Assembly: GCF_002965065.1 (NCBI RefSeq)
Contig: NZ_PTRE01000059.1
Span: forward strand, 1-64,000
Length of the DNA stretch: 64,000 bases
From: Escherichia sp. MOD1-EC7003
GTDB lineage: Bacteria > Pseudomonadota > Gammaproteobacteria > Enterobacterales > Enterobacteriaceae
Direction: 5' to 3'
Shown: positions 53,721-64,000 of the stretch, piece by piece
Numbering within the stretch: position 1 is the first letter of the stretch
How the letters are laid out: the number at the start of each line of letters is the position of its first letter
The notes under the pieces: model-generated
Seen by the model: the letters and a program-made list of their open reading frames with translations, nothing else
The model's database searches: none
What the model was told of the DNA's origin: nothing
Translations under genes and position numbers: made by a program

Positions 53721-53748
53721 TTGACGAAAAGCTGAAAACCACTAGAAT
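53721..53748 (+). promoter_or_regulatory. leuQPV promoter
   Basis: TTGACG (53721-53726) and TAGAAT (53743-53748) are 16 bases apart and followed by a GC-rich discriminator (GCGCCTCCG), typical of stringently controlled stable-RNA promoters. The first tRNA starts about 40 bases downstream. Confidence 0.85.
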
Positions 53749-53789
53749 GCGCCTCCGTGGTAGCAATTCTTTTTAAGAATTGATGGTAT

Positions 53790-53876
53790 GCGAAGGTGGC
53801 GGAATTGGTAGACGCGCTAGCTTCAGGTGTTAGTGTCCTTACGGACGTGGGGGTTCAAGTCCCCCCCCTCGCACCA
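53790..53876 (+). tRNA. leuQ: tRNA-Leu (CAG), first copy
   Basis: The 87-base tRNA has acceptor GCGAAGG/CCTCGC-ACCA with CCA encoded, anticodon CAG (53824-53826) in loop TTCAGGT, a long class II variable arm (GTCCTTACGGAC) and T arm GGTTCAAGTCC. It is one of three tandem copies. Confidence 0.97.
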
Positions 53877-53904
53877 AAAACCACGTTGATATTGCTCGCA
53901 CTGG

Positions 53905-53991
53905 GCGAAGGTGGCGGAATTGGTAGACGCGCTAGCTTCAGGTGTTAGTGTTCTTACGGACGTGGGGGTTCAAGTCCCCCCCCTCGCACCA
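53905..53991 (+). tRNA. leuP: tRNA-Leu (CAG), second copy
   Basis: Identical to the first copy except that the variable arm reads GTTCTTACGGAC instead of GTCCTTACGGAC, turning a C-G pair into a U-G wobble. Anticodon CAG. It is 28 bases after the first copy, in the same transcript. Confidence 0.97.
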
Positions 53992-54024
53992 AACGAAGCG
54001 ATATCAAAAAAGTAAGATGACTGT

Positions 54025-54111
54025 GCGAAGGTGGCGGAATTGGTAGACGCGCTAGCTTCAGGTGTTAGTGTCCTTACGGACGTGGGGGTTCAAGTCCCCC
54101 CCCTCGCACCA
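54025..54111 (+). tRNA. leuV: tRNA-Leu (CAG), third copy
   Basis: Identical to the first copy, with anticodon CAG and encoded CCA. It ends the tRNA cluster. A long run of T-rich sequence (TTATCTTTACTTCCTTTC) follows and probably contains the termination region. Confidence 0.97.
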
Positions 54112-54150
54112 ATTATCTTTACTTCCTTTCTTGTCTTTTCCCCTGTTTTA

Positions 54151-54387
54151 TCATCCATGATTCCAGTTCATTATCGTCAGCATGACGCCAGAAATAAGCG
54201 CCAGGCACGATGGTAGCAAAACGTAATGCCGTAACTGTTTGTGATACAGCATCACTGGCGTCAACACTAATCCCATCAGAATCACAATCCTCCACTGATC
54301 CGGCGATAAATCCGCATATGCCAGCCCTGCAATCAGCAATCCCGGCAGCAACACTCCCCAGCCACTGCCCAGCGTACGTTGCAACAT
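54151..54387 (-). CDS. yjjZ: YjjZ, small membrane protein (DUF1435)
   Basis: The 78-residue protein has two or three hydrophobic segments (GVLLPGLLIAGLAY, IVILMGLVLTPVML, LPSCLALISGVML) and is probably in the inner membrane. The start MLQRTLGSG matches K-12. A Fur-box-like stretch overlaps its 5' region, so iron regulation is likely. The function is unknown to me. It is divergent from fhuF. Confidence 0.85.
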   Translation of the reverse strand: MLQRTLGSGWGVLLPGLLIAGLAYADLSPDQWRIVILMGLVLTPVMLYHKQLRHYVLLPSCLALISGVMLTIMNWNHG

Positions 54388-54402
54388 GGTTTCATCTCTT
54401 TC

Positions 54403-54440
54403 ATTGATAATGATAACTAATATCATATGATAATTTTTAT
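54403..54440. promoter_or_regulatory. Fur-box-like cluster upstream of yjjZ
   Basis: ATTGATAATGATAACTAATATCATATGATAATTTTTATCAT contains overlapping GATAAT/ATTATC-type hexamers of the Fur consensus. It lies just upstream of the yjjZ start and likely covers its promoter. Confidence 0.65.
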
Positions 54441-54491
54441 CATTTGCAAGTCAGAGAAATCCCTTGCTATCGGGTAGACCTATCGATAGGA

Positions 54492-54512
54492 TTAGCAATC
54501 ATTATCATTTAG
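54492..54512. promoter_or_regulatory. Fur box upstream of fhuF
   Basis: TTAGCAATCATTATCATTTAG matches the Fur consensus (GATAATGATAATCATTATC) over its right two thirds. It sits 16-36 bases before the fhuF start, where Fur repression is documented in K-12. Confidence 0.75.
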
Positions 54513-54527
54513 ATTGCTATCACGATT

Positions 54528-55316
54528 ATGGCTTATCGTTCCGCACCGCTCTTTGAAGATGTTATCTGGCGAACGCATCTCCAGCCGCAGGATACTGAGC
54601 TTGCACAAGCAGTACGTGCGACGATCGCCGAACATCGTGAACATTTGCTGGAGTTTATCCGTCTGGATGAACCCGCCCCACTAAACGCCATGACGCTGGC
54701 GCAATGGTCATCACCGAATGCGCTAAGTTCTCTACTGGCGGTCTATTCTGATCATATCTACCGTAACCAACCCTTGATGATCCGCGAGAACAAACCGCTG
54801 ATCTCACTGTGGGCGCAATGGTATATCGGCCTGATGGTGCCACCATTAATGCTGGCTCTGTTAACGCAGGAAAAAGCATTAGACCTTTCCCCGGAACATT
54901 TCCACGTTGAGTTTCACGAAACCGGACGCGCCGCCTGTTTCTGGGTCGATGTGTGTGAAGATAAAAACGCAACACCACATTCGCCGCAGCAGCGAATGGA
55001 AACGTTAATCAGCCAGACGCTGGTTCCGGTAGTGCAGGCATTAGAAGCCACTAGAGAGATTAACGGTAAACTTATCTGGAGTAATACCGGTTATTTGATC
55101 AACTGGTATCTGACAGAGATGAAGCAGCTGCTCGGCGAGGCAACGGTTGAATCGCTGCGTCATGCCCTCTTTTTTGAGAAAACGCTCACTACCGGTGAAG
55201 ATAATCCACTCTGGCGTACAGTGGTGCTGCGCGACGGCCTGCTGGTGCGGCGCACTTGCTGCCAGCGTTATCGCTTACCGGATGTTCAGCAATGTGGGGA
55301 TTGTACGCTGAAATAG
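54528..55316 (+). CDS. fhuF: FhuF, ferric iron reductase
   Basis: The 262-residue cytoplasmic protein reduces iron in hydroxamate siderophores such as ferrichrome. The C-terminal RRTCCQRYRLPDVQQCGDCT carries the unusual CC-x10-C-x2-C [2Fe-2S] motif (about 244-259). It is preceded by a Fur box. It is convergent with bglJ across a 38-bp gap containing a GCCGGG/CCCGGC hairpin. Confidence 0.97.
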   Translation: MAYRSAPLFEDVIWRTHLQPQDTELAQAVRATIAEHREHLLEFIRLDEPAPLNAMTLAQWSSPNALSSLLAVYSDHIYRNQPLMIRENKPLISLWAQWYIGLMVPPLMLALLTQEKALDLSPEHFHVEFHETGRAACFWVDVCEDKNATPHSPQQRMETLISQTLVPVVQALEATREINGKLIWSNTGYLINWYLTEMKQLLGEATVESLRHALFFEKTLTTGEDNPLWRTVVLRDGLLVRRTCCQRYRLPDVQQCGDCTLK

Positions 55317-55325
55317 AAAACGTTG

Positions 55326-55346
55326 CCGGGGAAGTAAACCCGGCAT
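55326..55346. terminator. Bidirectional hairpin fhuF/bglJ
   Basis: GCCGGG and CCCGGC pair around GAAGTAAA, between the two convergent stops. T tracts are weak on both sides. Confidence 0.5.
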
Positions 55347-55354
55347 TAGGCATA

Positions 55355-56032
55355 TTAAAAAGGATGCAACACGTTACTTGTTTCGCAATGCCGCATACAT
55401 AACAGAATATCTGCGGCCTCCAACAATCCTGCATCAGAACTGACGCCCAGTTTCGACATCACATTAAATTTATGCGCGCGGATCGTTTTGATATTGCGTT
55501 TAAGCTGCTCGGCAATTTGTGTCATTGAGTAGCCACGCGACATAAAGCGCAATATTTCTCTCTCCGTCGGGCTTAGCGTCCGGCTTTGGTTAATGTACCA
55601 CTGATTGTTCAGTCGATCGGTCGCCTGACGCACACCATTTAATGACAAAAAAAGTTCCTGATGGAAAATTTCCAGCGTCGACGCTTTACTTAATACCCCG
55701 TCCAGCGGTGATGGCGACAGTGAACCAATCAGCCGAGCTTCAATATCATCATCCGCAATAACTAAACGCCGGGTTCGCGGAAACTTAATCGCCAGTTCGG
55801 TCAGGCAAGATAATCCCTCTCTGCGCTCACTTCTCATGGCAGAAAAAGAAAAAATGACCGCCGCAAATGAGAGCCGCGACATAGCATCCTGAAATGATTC
55901 CTGACTAGTATAGGTATGGAGCTTATAAGGGTTACTCGCAAACTTTCTGAATAAACTCTCAATACCGATACTGCTCATGACGCATTTTTCTATGAGAGCG
56001 ACATTTCTCTTCTTAATTCGGCTGTGTTCCAT
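55355..56032 (-). CDS. bglJ: BglJ, LuxR-type regulator
   Basis: The 225-residue protein has a C-terminal LuxR/FixJ helix-turn-helix (about 155-210, [25 protein letters not shown]). With RcsB it activates the silent bgl operon and other H-NS-repressed loci. Its 5' end overlaps yjjQ by 43 bp. In K-12 the yjjQ-bglJ operon is repressed by H-NS and activated by LeuO. Confidence 0.95.
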   Translation of the reverse strand: MEHSRIKKRNVALIEKCVMSSIGIESLFRKFASNPYKLHTYTSQESFQDAMSRLSFAAVIFSFSAMRSERREGLSCLTELAIKFPRTRRLVIADDDIEARLIGSLSPSPLDGVLSKASTLEIFHQELFLSLNGVRQATDRLNNQWYINQSRTLSPTEREILRFMSRGYSMTQIAEQLKRNIKTIRAHKFNVMSKLGVSSDAGLLEAADILLCMRHCETSNVLHPF

Positions 56033-56715
56033 TCTGCGGCATCTCCATAAACAGAAGGCAAGTTAAGTTCTCTTGCCCCCTGCGCGCTATTTATCCATGC
56101 ATACATTTCAGCGTTGCTGTGAATTGCTAGTCGACGCATCGCACTGTTTTTTTGGGCGCTGATAGTTTTATTACTTTTCTTAAGCAATGAAGCTATCTGG
56201 TTGATACCCCATCCTTTGCCTAATAGCCGCAGCACTTTGCGTTCTGAAAGAGTGAGAATGACGGAGCGATAGCTAAAATCATGAGTTTCAATCATTACCG
56301 GAGAGGTCAACATGGCGCTGATACGCTCTGCGTGCGTATTGCCGGAACGTACGGTCTTAACCAGATTCTCAATGGGTTCAACATCGGACAATAACGTCGC
56401 CGTAGGGCACATAAGCAGTTCTACGGCCAGGGAATACCAGGAACGAGACACCATGAAAACCCAGTGAATTTCCCGATATTGTGAAATTAAAGAATAATAA
56501 TGTTCACAAACAGAACGTGGATCTTCACTTTCACCGGTTAAATCAGCGATGACTAATCCGGAGCGACGTAATTGTAATAAAGTAAGGTCCTCTGCTGAGG
56601 TGCTGGATATTATTTCATATTCAGGGAAGTGAGTCCTCATGACCTCTTTTAACCCTGCTTGCATAACAGGTATTTTACTGATAACAATTCCATTTTTGCA
56701 GCATCCTGGCAACAT
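55990..56715 (-). CDS. yjjQ: YjjQ, LuxR-type regulator
   Basis: The 241-residue protein has a C-terminal LuxR-type helix-turn-helix (about 155-205, [25 protein letters not shown]). K-12 YjjQ represses flagellar and capsule genes. It is first of the yjjQ-bglJ pair. The long AT-rich region upstream is the expected H-NS target. Confidence 0.93.
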   Translation of the reverse strand: MLPGCCKNGIVISKIPVMQAGLKEVMRTHFPEYEIISSTSAEDLTLLQLRRSGLVIADLTGESEDPRSVCEHYYSLISQYREIHWVFMVSRSWYSLAVELLMCPTATLLSDVEPIENLVKTVRSGNTHAERISAMLTSPVMIETHDFSYRSVILTLSERKVLRLLGKGWGINQIASLLKKSNKTISAQKNSAMRRLAIHSNAEMYAWINSAQGARELNLPSVYGDAAEWNTAELRREMSLS

Positions 56716-57333
56716 ATTTCCTCCACATCCACTGTCTAAAAATCATGATGGCTTATTCAGGACATTCATTCCTTAAATGATTCCAACAAATCAATAGACT
56801 ACGCGAATAAATTATCCTTAGTATTCACTTTCATATCAGCATACTCCTGCTGCACAACAACTCCACTCCATGTGTCAGAAGGTTAGCATCAAATGATAAC
56901 CTGGTGAAATAGCCTGGAGACATTTAAAATATCTAAATTAAGTTGTTAGAAATACTTAATGAAAAACAGAAATTTCATTCATTCAATTTATAATTAAATG
57001 ATATCCCTTCCCACAGAATAAAAATCACGAAACCAATATTTATTCAATAAAATCTGATGGTTCTAACTTGTTAAAATTAAAAACCGCGCGCAGCCATCTA
57101 TTATCCTGATTCGTAAAGGCCAAACAATTAATTCATTACAGTGATAATATTCATGCGATAGTTATTTGCGGCAAGTGATAATTCACTTTTTCATCACCGA
57201 TGCTTCTTCCTATAACCAGGATTAATCAGCGCAATTTTGATCTTAACCTCCCTCAAAACAGCCATGCTTCATGATACAAATGGATTCTCATTATCTGAAC
57301 AATACGCAGCGCGTCTATGACAAAGGGCGAGTT
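56716..57333. other. AT-rich control region between yjjQ and yjjP
   Basis: This gap of about 620 bases has long A/T runs and no supported ORF. It lies between divergent yjjQ and yjjP. By position it includes the H-NS-silenced, LeuO-activated yjjQ promoter known in K-12. I cannot place individual sites. Confidence 0.6.
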
Positions 57334-58568
<1,235 letters not shown>

Positions 58569-58675
58569 AATTGCCTCGCTTAAGGCACGCGGATGAGAGA
58601 CAGCCACCTCTCCTCCGTGTGTTACTATAAAAGTTATCTCCCTTCTCGTTCATCGTTCCATATTTGAGAAACAGT

Positions 58676-59215
58676 ATGTCTTCCAGAGTTTTGACCCCGG
58701 ACGTCGTTGGTATTGACGCCCTGGTACAGGATCACCAAACCGTTCTGGCAAAAGCTGAAGGCGGTATGGTTGCCGTATTTGCTAACAATGCCCCGGCGTT
58801 TTATGCCATCACGCCTGCACGCCTGGCTGAACTGCTGGCGCTGGAAGAAAAGCTGGCGCGTCCGGGAAGCGATGTCGCTCTGGACGATCAACTCTATCAG
58901 GAACCACCAACCGCTCCCGTTGCTGTACCAATGGGTAAGTTCGCCATGTATCCGGAATGGCAACCCGATGCCGACTTTATCCGCCTGGCGGCGCTATGGG
59001 GCATGGCGCTAAGAGAGCCAGTGACCACCGAAGAACTGGCCTCATTCATTGCCTACTGGCAGGCAGAAGGTAAAGTCTTTCACCATGTGCAGTGGCAACA
59101 AAAACTGGCGCGCAGCCTGCAAATCGGTCGTGCCAGCAACGGTGGGCTGCCGAAACGAGATGTGAATACGGTCAGCGAACCTGACAGCCAAATTCCACCA
59201 GGATTCAGAGGGTAA
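58676..59215 (+). CDS. dnaT: DnaT, primosomal protein i
   Basis: The 179-residue protein joins the PriA-PriB primosome and helps load DnaB during replication restart. It is a close match to K-12 along its length, with a C-terminal [16 protein letters not shown] region used in oligomerisation and ssDNA binding. The start MSSRVLTP is as in K-12. It is two bases upstream of dnaC. Confidence 0.96.
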   Translation: MSSRVLTPDVVGIDALVQDHQTVLAKAEGGMVAVFANNAPAFYAITPARLAELLALEEKLARPGSDVALDDQLYQEPPTAPVAVPMGKFAMYPEWQPDADFIRLAALWGMALREPVTTEELASFIAYWQAEGKVFHHVQWQQKLARSLQIGRASNGGLPKRDVNTVSEPDSQIPPGFRG

Positions 59216-59217
59216 CG

Positions 59218-59955
59218 ATGAAAAACGTTGGCGATCTGATGCAACGCCTGCAAAAAATGATGCCTGCCCATATCAAACCTGCATTCAAAACGGGTGAAGA
59301 ACTACTGGCCTGGCAGAAAGAACAAGGGGCGCTCCGCTCTGCCGCTCTCGAACGTGAAAATCGGGCGATGAAAATGCAGCGCACTTTCAACCGCTCCGGT
59401 ATTCGCCCACTGCATCAGAACTGCTCCTTTGAGAACTATCGCGTTGAGTGTGAAGGGCAGATGAATGCGTTAAGCAAAGCGCGCCAGTATGTCGAAGAGT
59501 TTGACGGCAACATCGCCAGCTTCATCTTTTCTGGCAAGCCTGGAACCGGCAAAAACCATCTGGCGGCGGCAATCTGCAACGAGCTACTGCTACGCGGTAA
59601 ATCCGTATTGATTATCACCGTGGCCGATATTATGTCGGCAATGAAAGATACCTTCAGAAATAGCAGTACCAGCGAAGAACAACTGCTTAACGATCTGAGC
59701 AACGTTGATCTGCTGGTGATCGATGAGATCGGCGTGCAGACCGAATCGAAATACGAAAAAGTGATCATCAACCAGATCGTCGATCGCCGTTCTTCTTCCA
59801 AACGCCCAACCGGGATGCTGACCAACAGTAATATGGAAGAAATGACCAAGTTGCTGGGCGAACGCGTGATGGATCGTATGCGCCTGGGTAACAGTTTGTG
59901 GGTGATCTTCAACTGGGATAGCTACCGTAGTCGGGTAACGGGTAAAGAGTATTAA
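59218..59955 (+). CDS. dnaC: DnaC, DnaB helicase loader
   Basis: The 245-residue AAA+ ATPase has an N-terminal DnaB-binding region (about 1-50), Walker A GKPGTGKNH (about 103-111), Walker B LLVIDEIG (about 165-172) and arginine finger region near 216-222. It loads DnaB at oriC and restart sites. It is cotranscribed with dnaT. Confidence 0.97.
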   Translation: MKNVGDLMQRLQKMMPAHIKPAFKTGEELLAWQKEQGALRSAALERENRAMKMQRTFNRSGIRPLHQNCSFENYRVECEGQMNALSKARQYVEEFDGNIASFIFSGKPGTGKNHLAAAICNELLLRGKSVLIITVADIMSAMKDTFRNSSTSEEQLLNDLSNVDLLVIDEIGVQTESKYEKVIINQIVDRRSSSKRPTGMLTNSNMEEMTKLLGERVMDRMRLGNSLWVIFNWDSYRSRVTGKEY

Positions 59956-60003
59956 TCGCCGTTTCTGGCGCTATACTGCGCCACAATTCCACCTTGAGTA
60001 ATG

Positions 60004-60498
60004 ATGATGAAAACTGTTAAACACCTTTTGTGCTGTGCAATTGCCGCCAGCGCATTAATTTCTACCGGGGTGCATGCTGCATCCTGGAAAGATGCGCTCT
60101 CCAGCGCCGCCAGCGAACTTGGCAACCAAAACAGCACGACACAGGAAGGCGGTTGGTCGCTCGCTTCATTAACTAACTTGCTTAGTCGCGGGAGCCAGGC
60201 CTTAAGCGCAAATAACATGAACAATGCCGCAGGCATTCTGCAATACTGCGCGAAGCAAAAGCTGGCTTCGGTAACCGATGCAGAAAACATCAAGAATCAG
60301 GTGCTGGAAAAGCTGGGCCTGAACAGTGAAGAGCAAAAAGAAGACACCAACTATCTGGACGGCATTCAGGGGTTGCTGAAAACCAAAGATGGTCAGCAAC
60401 TCAATCTGGATAACATCGGAACGACTCCACTGGCAGAAAAGGTGAAAACCAAAGCCTGCGATCTGGTGTTAAAGCAGGGGCTGAACTTCATTTCCTGA
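60004..60498 (+). CDS. yjjA: YjjA, periplasmic protein (DUF2501)
   Basis: The 164-residue protein has a signal peptide (about 1-25, ending GVHAA). The remainder is polar with two cysteines (LQYCAKQK and KACDLVLK). The second of two Met codons is chosen as in K-12. The function is unknown. It lies 48 bp after dnaC, before the 253-bp opgB upstream region. Confidence 0.88.
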   Translation: MMKTVKHLLCCAIAASALISTGVHAASWKDALSSAASELGNQNSTTQEGGWSLASLTNLLSRGSQALSANNMNNAAGILQYCAKQKLASVTDAENIKNQVLEKLGLNSEEQKEDTNYLDGIQGLLKTKDGQQLNLDNIGTTPLAEKVKTKACDLVLKQGLNFIS

Positions 60499-60751
60499 AC
60501 CGCGAAACGCCGCGTTTTAGCTGTTCCCCGGCTGACGCGGCTCTCCCCCGCCCTTTTCCCTGCCCCTGGACGCTTTTCCCCCTGTTACACGGGAAGCGAG
60601 CGTGATCAAAAAAGTCTTTTTATAAACTAATTCCTAACAACATCGCATTTTTTTGACACTAGAATTGCAGCAATATGGCGGCGCCATTACATTGAGCGTC
60701 TAAAAAAGCTTAAACGTTGGCTAAACGGCCCGGTTTAGTGAGGATCGCCCG

Positions 60752-63043
60752 TTGTCAGAACTACTCTCTTTCGCCCTTTTTCTCGCCTCTGTGCTGATTT
60801 ACGCATGGAAAGCAGGACGTAACACCTGGTGGTTTGCAGCCACCTTAACGGTGCTGGGGTTATTTGTCGTTTTAAATATCACCCTGTTTGCCAGCGACTA
60901 TTTTACTGGTGATGGTATTAACGACGCGGTTCTCTATACCTTAACCAACAGCCTGACCGGTGCTGGCGTCAGCAAATACATTCTGCCGGGTATCGGCATT
61001 GTGCTGGGGCTGACGGCAGTATTCGGTGCGTTGGGGTGGATCCTGCGTCGTCGTCGTCATCATCCGCACCATTTTGGTTACAGCCTGCTGGCGCTCTTAC
61101 TGGCTCTGGGTTCGGTGGACGCCAGCCCGGCATTTCGTCAGATAACAGAATTGGTAAAATCCCAGTCACGCGACGGCGATCCGGACTTTGCGGCTTATTA
61201 TAAAGAACCGTCGAAAACTATCCCTGACCCAAAACTCAACCTGGTATATATCTACGGCGAAAGTCTCGAGCGGACCTATTTTGATAACGAGGCTTTCCCG
61301 GATCTCACGCCTGAACTGGGCGCGTTAAAAAATGAAGGACTGGATTTCAGCCATACACAGCAGCTGCCGGGAACGGATTACACGATTGCGGGCATGGTGG
61401 CTTCTCAGTGCGGCATTCCGCTGTTTGCCCCATTTGAAGGTAACGCCTCCTCCTCTGTCTCCAGCTTCTTCCCGCAGAACATTTGTCTGGGCGATATCCT
61501 GAAAAACTCGGGTTATCAGAACTATTTCGTGCAGGGCGCAAATCTGCGTTTTGCGGGCAAAGATGTGTTCCTGAAGTCGCATGGCTTCGACCACTTATAC
61601 GGCTCAGAAGAGCTGAAAAGCGTGGTAGCAGACCCGCACTATCGCAACGACTGGGGATTCTACGACGATACCGTGCTGGATGAAGCGTGGAAAAAGTTTG
61701 AAGAGCTTTCCCGCTCTGGTCAGCGATTCTCACTGTTTACCCTGACGGTCGATACCCATCACCCGGATGGTTTTATTTCGCGCACCTGTAACCGCAAAAA
61801 ATATGATTTTGACGGTAAGCCAAATCAGTCATTCAGCGCAGTAAGTTGCAGCCAGGAGAACATCGCAACGTTTATCAACAAAATCAAAGCATCACCGTGG
61901 TTTAAAGATACCGTCATCGTCGTCTCTTCTGACCATTTAGCGATGAATAACACGGCGTGGAAATACCTCAATAAGCAGGAGCGCAATAACCTGTTTTTTG
62001 TCATCCGTGGCGACAAGCCGCAGCAAGAGACGCTGGCGGTGAAACGTAACACGATGGATAACGGCGCGACGGTGCTGGACATTCTCGGTGGCGATAACTA
62101 TCTCGGACTTGGTCGTAGCAGTTTATCCGGGCAGTCGATGTCGGAAATCTTCCTCAATATCAAAGAGAAAACATTGGCGTGGAAGCCGGATATCATCCGC
62201 CTGTGGAAATTTCCTAAAGAGATGAAAGAGTTTACCATCGACCAGCAGAAAAACATGATTGCCTTCTCGGGTAGCCATTTCCGTTTGCCGCTGCTGTTGC
62301 GGGTTTCAGACAAACGCGTAGAACCACTGCCAGAAAGTGAATACTCAGCGCCGCTGCGTTTCCAGCTGGCCGATTTTGCTCCACGTGACAATTTCGTCTG
62401 GGTTGATCGTTGCTATAAGATGGCGCAGTTATGGGCTCCGGAACTGGCACTCTCTACCGACTGGTGTGTCTCGCAAGGGCAGCTTGGCGGTCAGCAAATT
62501 GTTCAGCATGTTGACAAAACAACCTGGAAGGGCAAAACGGCATTTAAAGATACTGTCATCGATATGGCGCGTTACAAAGGCAATGTCGAGACGCTGAAGA
62601 TTGTTGATAACGATATTCGCTACAAAGCCGACAGTTTCATTTTTAATGTCGCCGGTGCGCCGGAAGAGGTGAAACAGTTTAGCGGGATTTCCCGTCCGGA
62701 GTCGTGGGGCCGCTGGTCCAACGCGCAGCTGGGCGATGAAGTAAAAATCGAGTACAAGCATCCGCTGCCGAAGAAATTTGACCTGGTGATTACCGCCAAA
62801 GCATACGGCAATAACGCCAGCCGTCCCATCCCGGTACGCGTAGGCAATGAAGAACAAACCATCGTGCTGGGCAATGAAGTGTCCACTACCACCCTACATT
62901 TCGATAACCCAACCGATGCTGACACGCTAGTAATTGTGCCACCAGAACCCGTCTCAACCAACGAAGGGAATATCCTCGGACACTCGCCGCGTAAGCTTGG
63001 TATTGGTATGGTGGAAATTAAAGTGGTGGAACGTGAAGGATAA
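60752..63043 (+). CDS. opgB: OpgB (MdoB), phosphoglycerol transferase I
   Basis: The 763-residue inner-membrane enzyme transfers phosphoglycerol from phosphatidylglycerol to osmoregulated periplasmic glucans. It has four N-terminal membrane helices (to about residue 120), then a periplasmic sulfatase/LTA-synthase-like domain. This has metal/nucleophile motif [12 protein letters not shown] (about 169-180) and [10 protein letters not shown]. The start is TTG at 60752, as in K-12. Confidence 0.96.
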   Translation: MSELLSFALFLASVLIYAWKAGRNTWWFAATLTVLGLFVVLNITLFASDYFTGDGINDAVLYTLTNSLTGAGVSKYILPGIGIVLGLTAVFGALGWILRRRRHHPHHFGYSLLALLLALGSVDASPAFRQITELVKSQSRDGDPDFAAYYKEPSKTIPDPKLNLVYIYGESLERTYFDNEAFPDLTPELGALKNEGLDFSHTQQLPGTDYTIAGMVASQCGIPLFAPFEGNASSSVSSFFPQNICLGDILKNSGYQNYFVQGANLRFAGKDVFLKSHGFDHLYGSEELKSVVADPHYRNDWGFYDDTVLDEAWKKFEELSRSGQRFSLFTLTVDTHHPDGFISRTCNRKKYDFDGKPNQSFSAVSCSQENIATFINKIKASPWFKDTVIVVSSDHLAMNNTAWKYLNKQERNNLFFVIRGDKPQQETLAVKRNTMDNGATVLDILGGDNYLGLGRSSLSGQSMSEIFLNIKEKTLAWKPDIIRLWKFPKEMKEFTIDQQKNMIAFSGSHFRLPLLLRVSDKRVEPLPESEYSAPLRFQLADFAPRDNFVWVDRCYKMAQLWAPELALSTDWCVSQGQLGGQQIVQHVDKTTWKGKTAFKDTVIDMARYKGNVETLKIVDNDIRYKADSFIFNVAGAPEEVKQFSGISRPESWGRWSNAQLGDEVKIEYKHPLPKKFDLVITAKAYGNNASRPIPVRVGNEEQTIVLGNEVSTTTLHFDNPTDADTLVIVPPEPVSTNEGNILGHSPRKLGIGMVEIKVVEREG

Positions 63044-63055
63044 TTTCTGACTGAT

Positions 63056-63103
63056 TTGTAGGACGGAGAAGGCGCGACCTACACGTCTTCTCCGTCCTAC
63101 AAC
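63056..63103. repeat. Inverted repeat between opgB and lgoD
   Basis: TTGTAGGACGGAGAAG and CTTCTCCGTCCTACAA form a 16-bp perfect stem around a 16-base loop, 13 bases after the opgB stop. It has REP-like layout (GTAGG ... CCTAC) but a different core. It lies between convergent genes and may terminate both. Confidence 0.75.
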
Positions 63104-63180
63104 ACATTATTGAGACACAGAAAAAACAGCGCCCAACACGTCCCCGGACGCTGCATGGCAACGTTAATAATCCCGCATTA

Positions 63181-63999
63181 TCAGAAAGTAATGACGCCCT
63201 TAATTAACTCACGATTGTTAATCACATCACGCTCGTAGGTTTCTGCCAGCGTGGCGAACGGGTAGCGATGGGTCAACATCATGTCGGCAGTAATTTTCCC
63301 TTCTGCCATCAGTCGACCGACTTTAGCGAAATCTTCCGGCGTAGCGTTTCGGCTGCCCATCATCGTGGTTTCTTTTTTATGGAATTCCGGATCGGAGAAC
63401 TGCAGCTCACCTTTAAACAGGCCGACAAATACCACCGTGCCGCCGTGACGAATCAAATTAACGGTATTATTCATTGCATGTTGATTACCTGTCGCGTCGA
63501 TCACTTTCTGCGCCAGCGAACCACCAAACTGCGCCCGCAGCTGGTCGTCAAAATCTTCGGCTGACGGGTCCAGCACGGGCAACTCCAGACGCGTTGCCAC
63601 ATGTTCACGGCGCGCCGGACTGGTATCTGCCACCACCACCTGTGCGCCATCGGCTTTAGCGATTGCCGCCGCCCCCAGACCGATTGGCCCCGCCCCGACC
63701 ACCAGCACCTGCTCGCCGGGAGCAATGGCTGCACGGCGCACCGCATGAGCGCTAATAGCGAAAGGTTCAATCAACGCTGCTGCCTGCGGGTCAATACCGT
63801 CTGCGGGCAAAATGTTCGTCACCGGCACGCTCAAATACTCACTAAAACCGCCATCCTGATGCACGCCAATGACTGAAATTTTTTCACAGCAATTGGTACG
63901 ACCGCTTTTACACGCCGGGCATTGCTGACAAGCAACATAAGGGATCACGGCAACTTGCTGTCCATTTTTAAGATCAGCAATATTTTTACCCAGCCCAAC
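63181..63999 (-). CDS. lgoD: LgoD (YjjN), L-galactonate 5-dehydrogenase (partial)
   Basis: The visible 272 C-terminal residues belong to a zinc-dependent medium-chain dehydrogenase. CQQCPACKSGRTNCC is the structural zinc site and VLVVGAGPIGLGAAAIA the NAD-binding loop. In K-12 it oxidises L-galactonate to D-tagaturonate. The 5' end, with the catalytic zinc ligands, lies beyond the window. It is convergent with opgB. Confidence 0.94.
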   Translation of the reverse strand, partial: VGLGKNIADLKNGQQVAVIPYVACQQCPACKSGRTNCCEKISVIGVHQDGGFSEYLSVPVTNILPADGIDPQAAALIEPFAISAHAVRRAAIAPGEQVLVVGAGPIGLGAAAIAKADGAQVVVADTSPARREHVATRLELPVLDPSAEDFDDQLRAQFGGSLAQKVIDATGNQHAMNNTVNLIRHGGTVVFVGLFKGELQFSDPEFHKKETTMMGSRNATPEDFAKVGRLMAEGKITADMMLTHRYPFATLAETYERDVINNRELIKGVITF

Positions 64000-64000
64000 A

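Noticed and set aside
55990-56032. 43-bp overlap of bglJ and yjjQ, considered as a frameshifted single gene
   Set aside because: Both frames encode complete LuxR-type proteins with their own helix-turn-helix, and the K-12 locus has the same arrangement.

Overview
The window is chromosomal DNA of an Escherichia coli strain that is not K-12. Gene order and near-identical proteins match the E. coli region around the 0/100-minute point, running here from the hokC-dnaJ side through the thr operon and on to opgB and the start of the L-galactonate cluster (lgoD). No prophage, complete insertion sequence or CRISPR array is visible. I read the genes by recognising their proteins from memory; no database was searched.

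Layout. 1-1171: an unfamiliar secreted or outer-membrane protein (partial), an AT-rich gap, and an intact hokC/mokC/sokC toxin locus with no IS186 beside it. 1179-4470: dnaJ and dnaK with two heat-shock promoters. 4691-11719: yaaI, yaaW (with antisense ORF htgA), satP, mog, talB, yaaJ (broken), yaaA, yaaX. 11877-16842: the thrLABC operon with its attenuator. 16977-23765: yjtD, yjjY, arcA, creABCD. 23976-32004: rob, gpmB (broken), yjjX, trpR, slt, ettA. 32060-37893: an orphan antitoxin (nadS) with a toxin remnant, nadR-radA-serB, ytjB-lplA. 37970-44891: deoCABD with two DeoR operators, yjjI and yjjW. 46009-53600: yjjV, yjjU, ytjA, osmY, prfC, yjjG, rimI, holD, rsmC. 53721-64000: three tRNA-Leu(CAG) genes, yjjZ, fhuF, bglJ, yjjQ, yjjP-yjjB, dnaT-dnaC, yjjA, opgB, lgoD (partial).

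The most striking non-coding content is REP/BIME DNA. There are eight REP loci. Four are expanded tandem arrays: 3 units of 164 bp (satP/mog), 4 units of about 167 bp (arcA/creD), 18 units of about 92 bp (yjjX/trpR) and about 11 units of about 100 bp (yjjW/yjjV). All four, and two smaller ones, sit between convergent genes. In two cases the repeat itself supplies the stop codon of the neighbouring gene.

Other strain-specific features are single-base nonsense mutations in yaaJ (Trp387 to TGA) and gpmB (codon 68 to TAG), and a RelE/HigB-type toxin cut off exactly at the nadR stop codon while its HTH partner stays intact. I did not find a coherent, previously undescribed multi-gene system. The repeat arrays are the best candidates for a second look.
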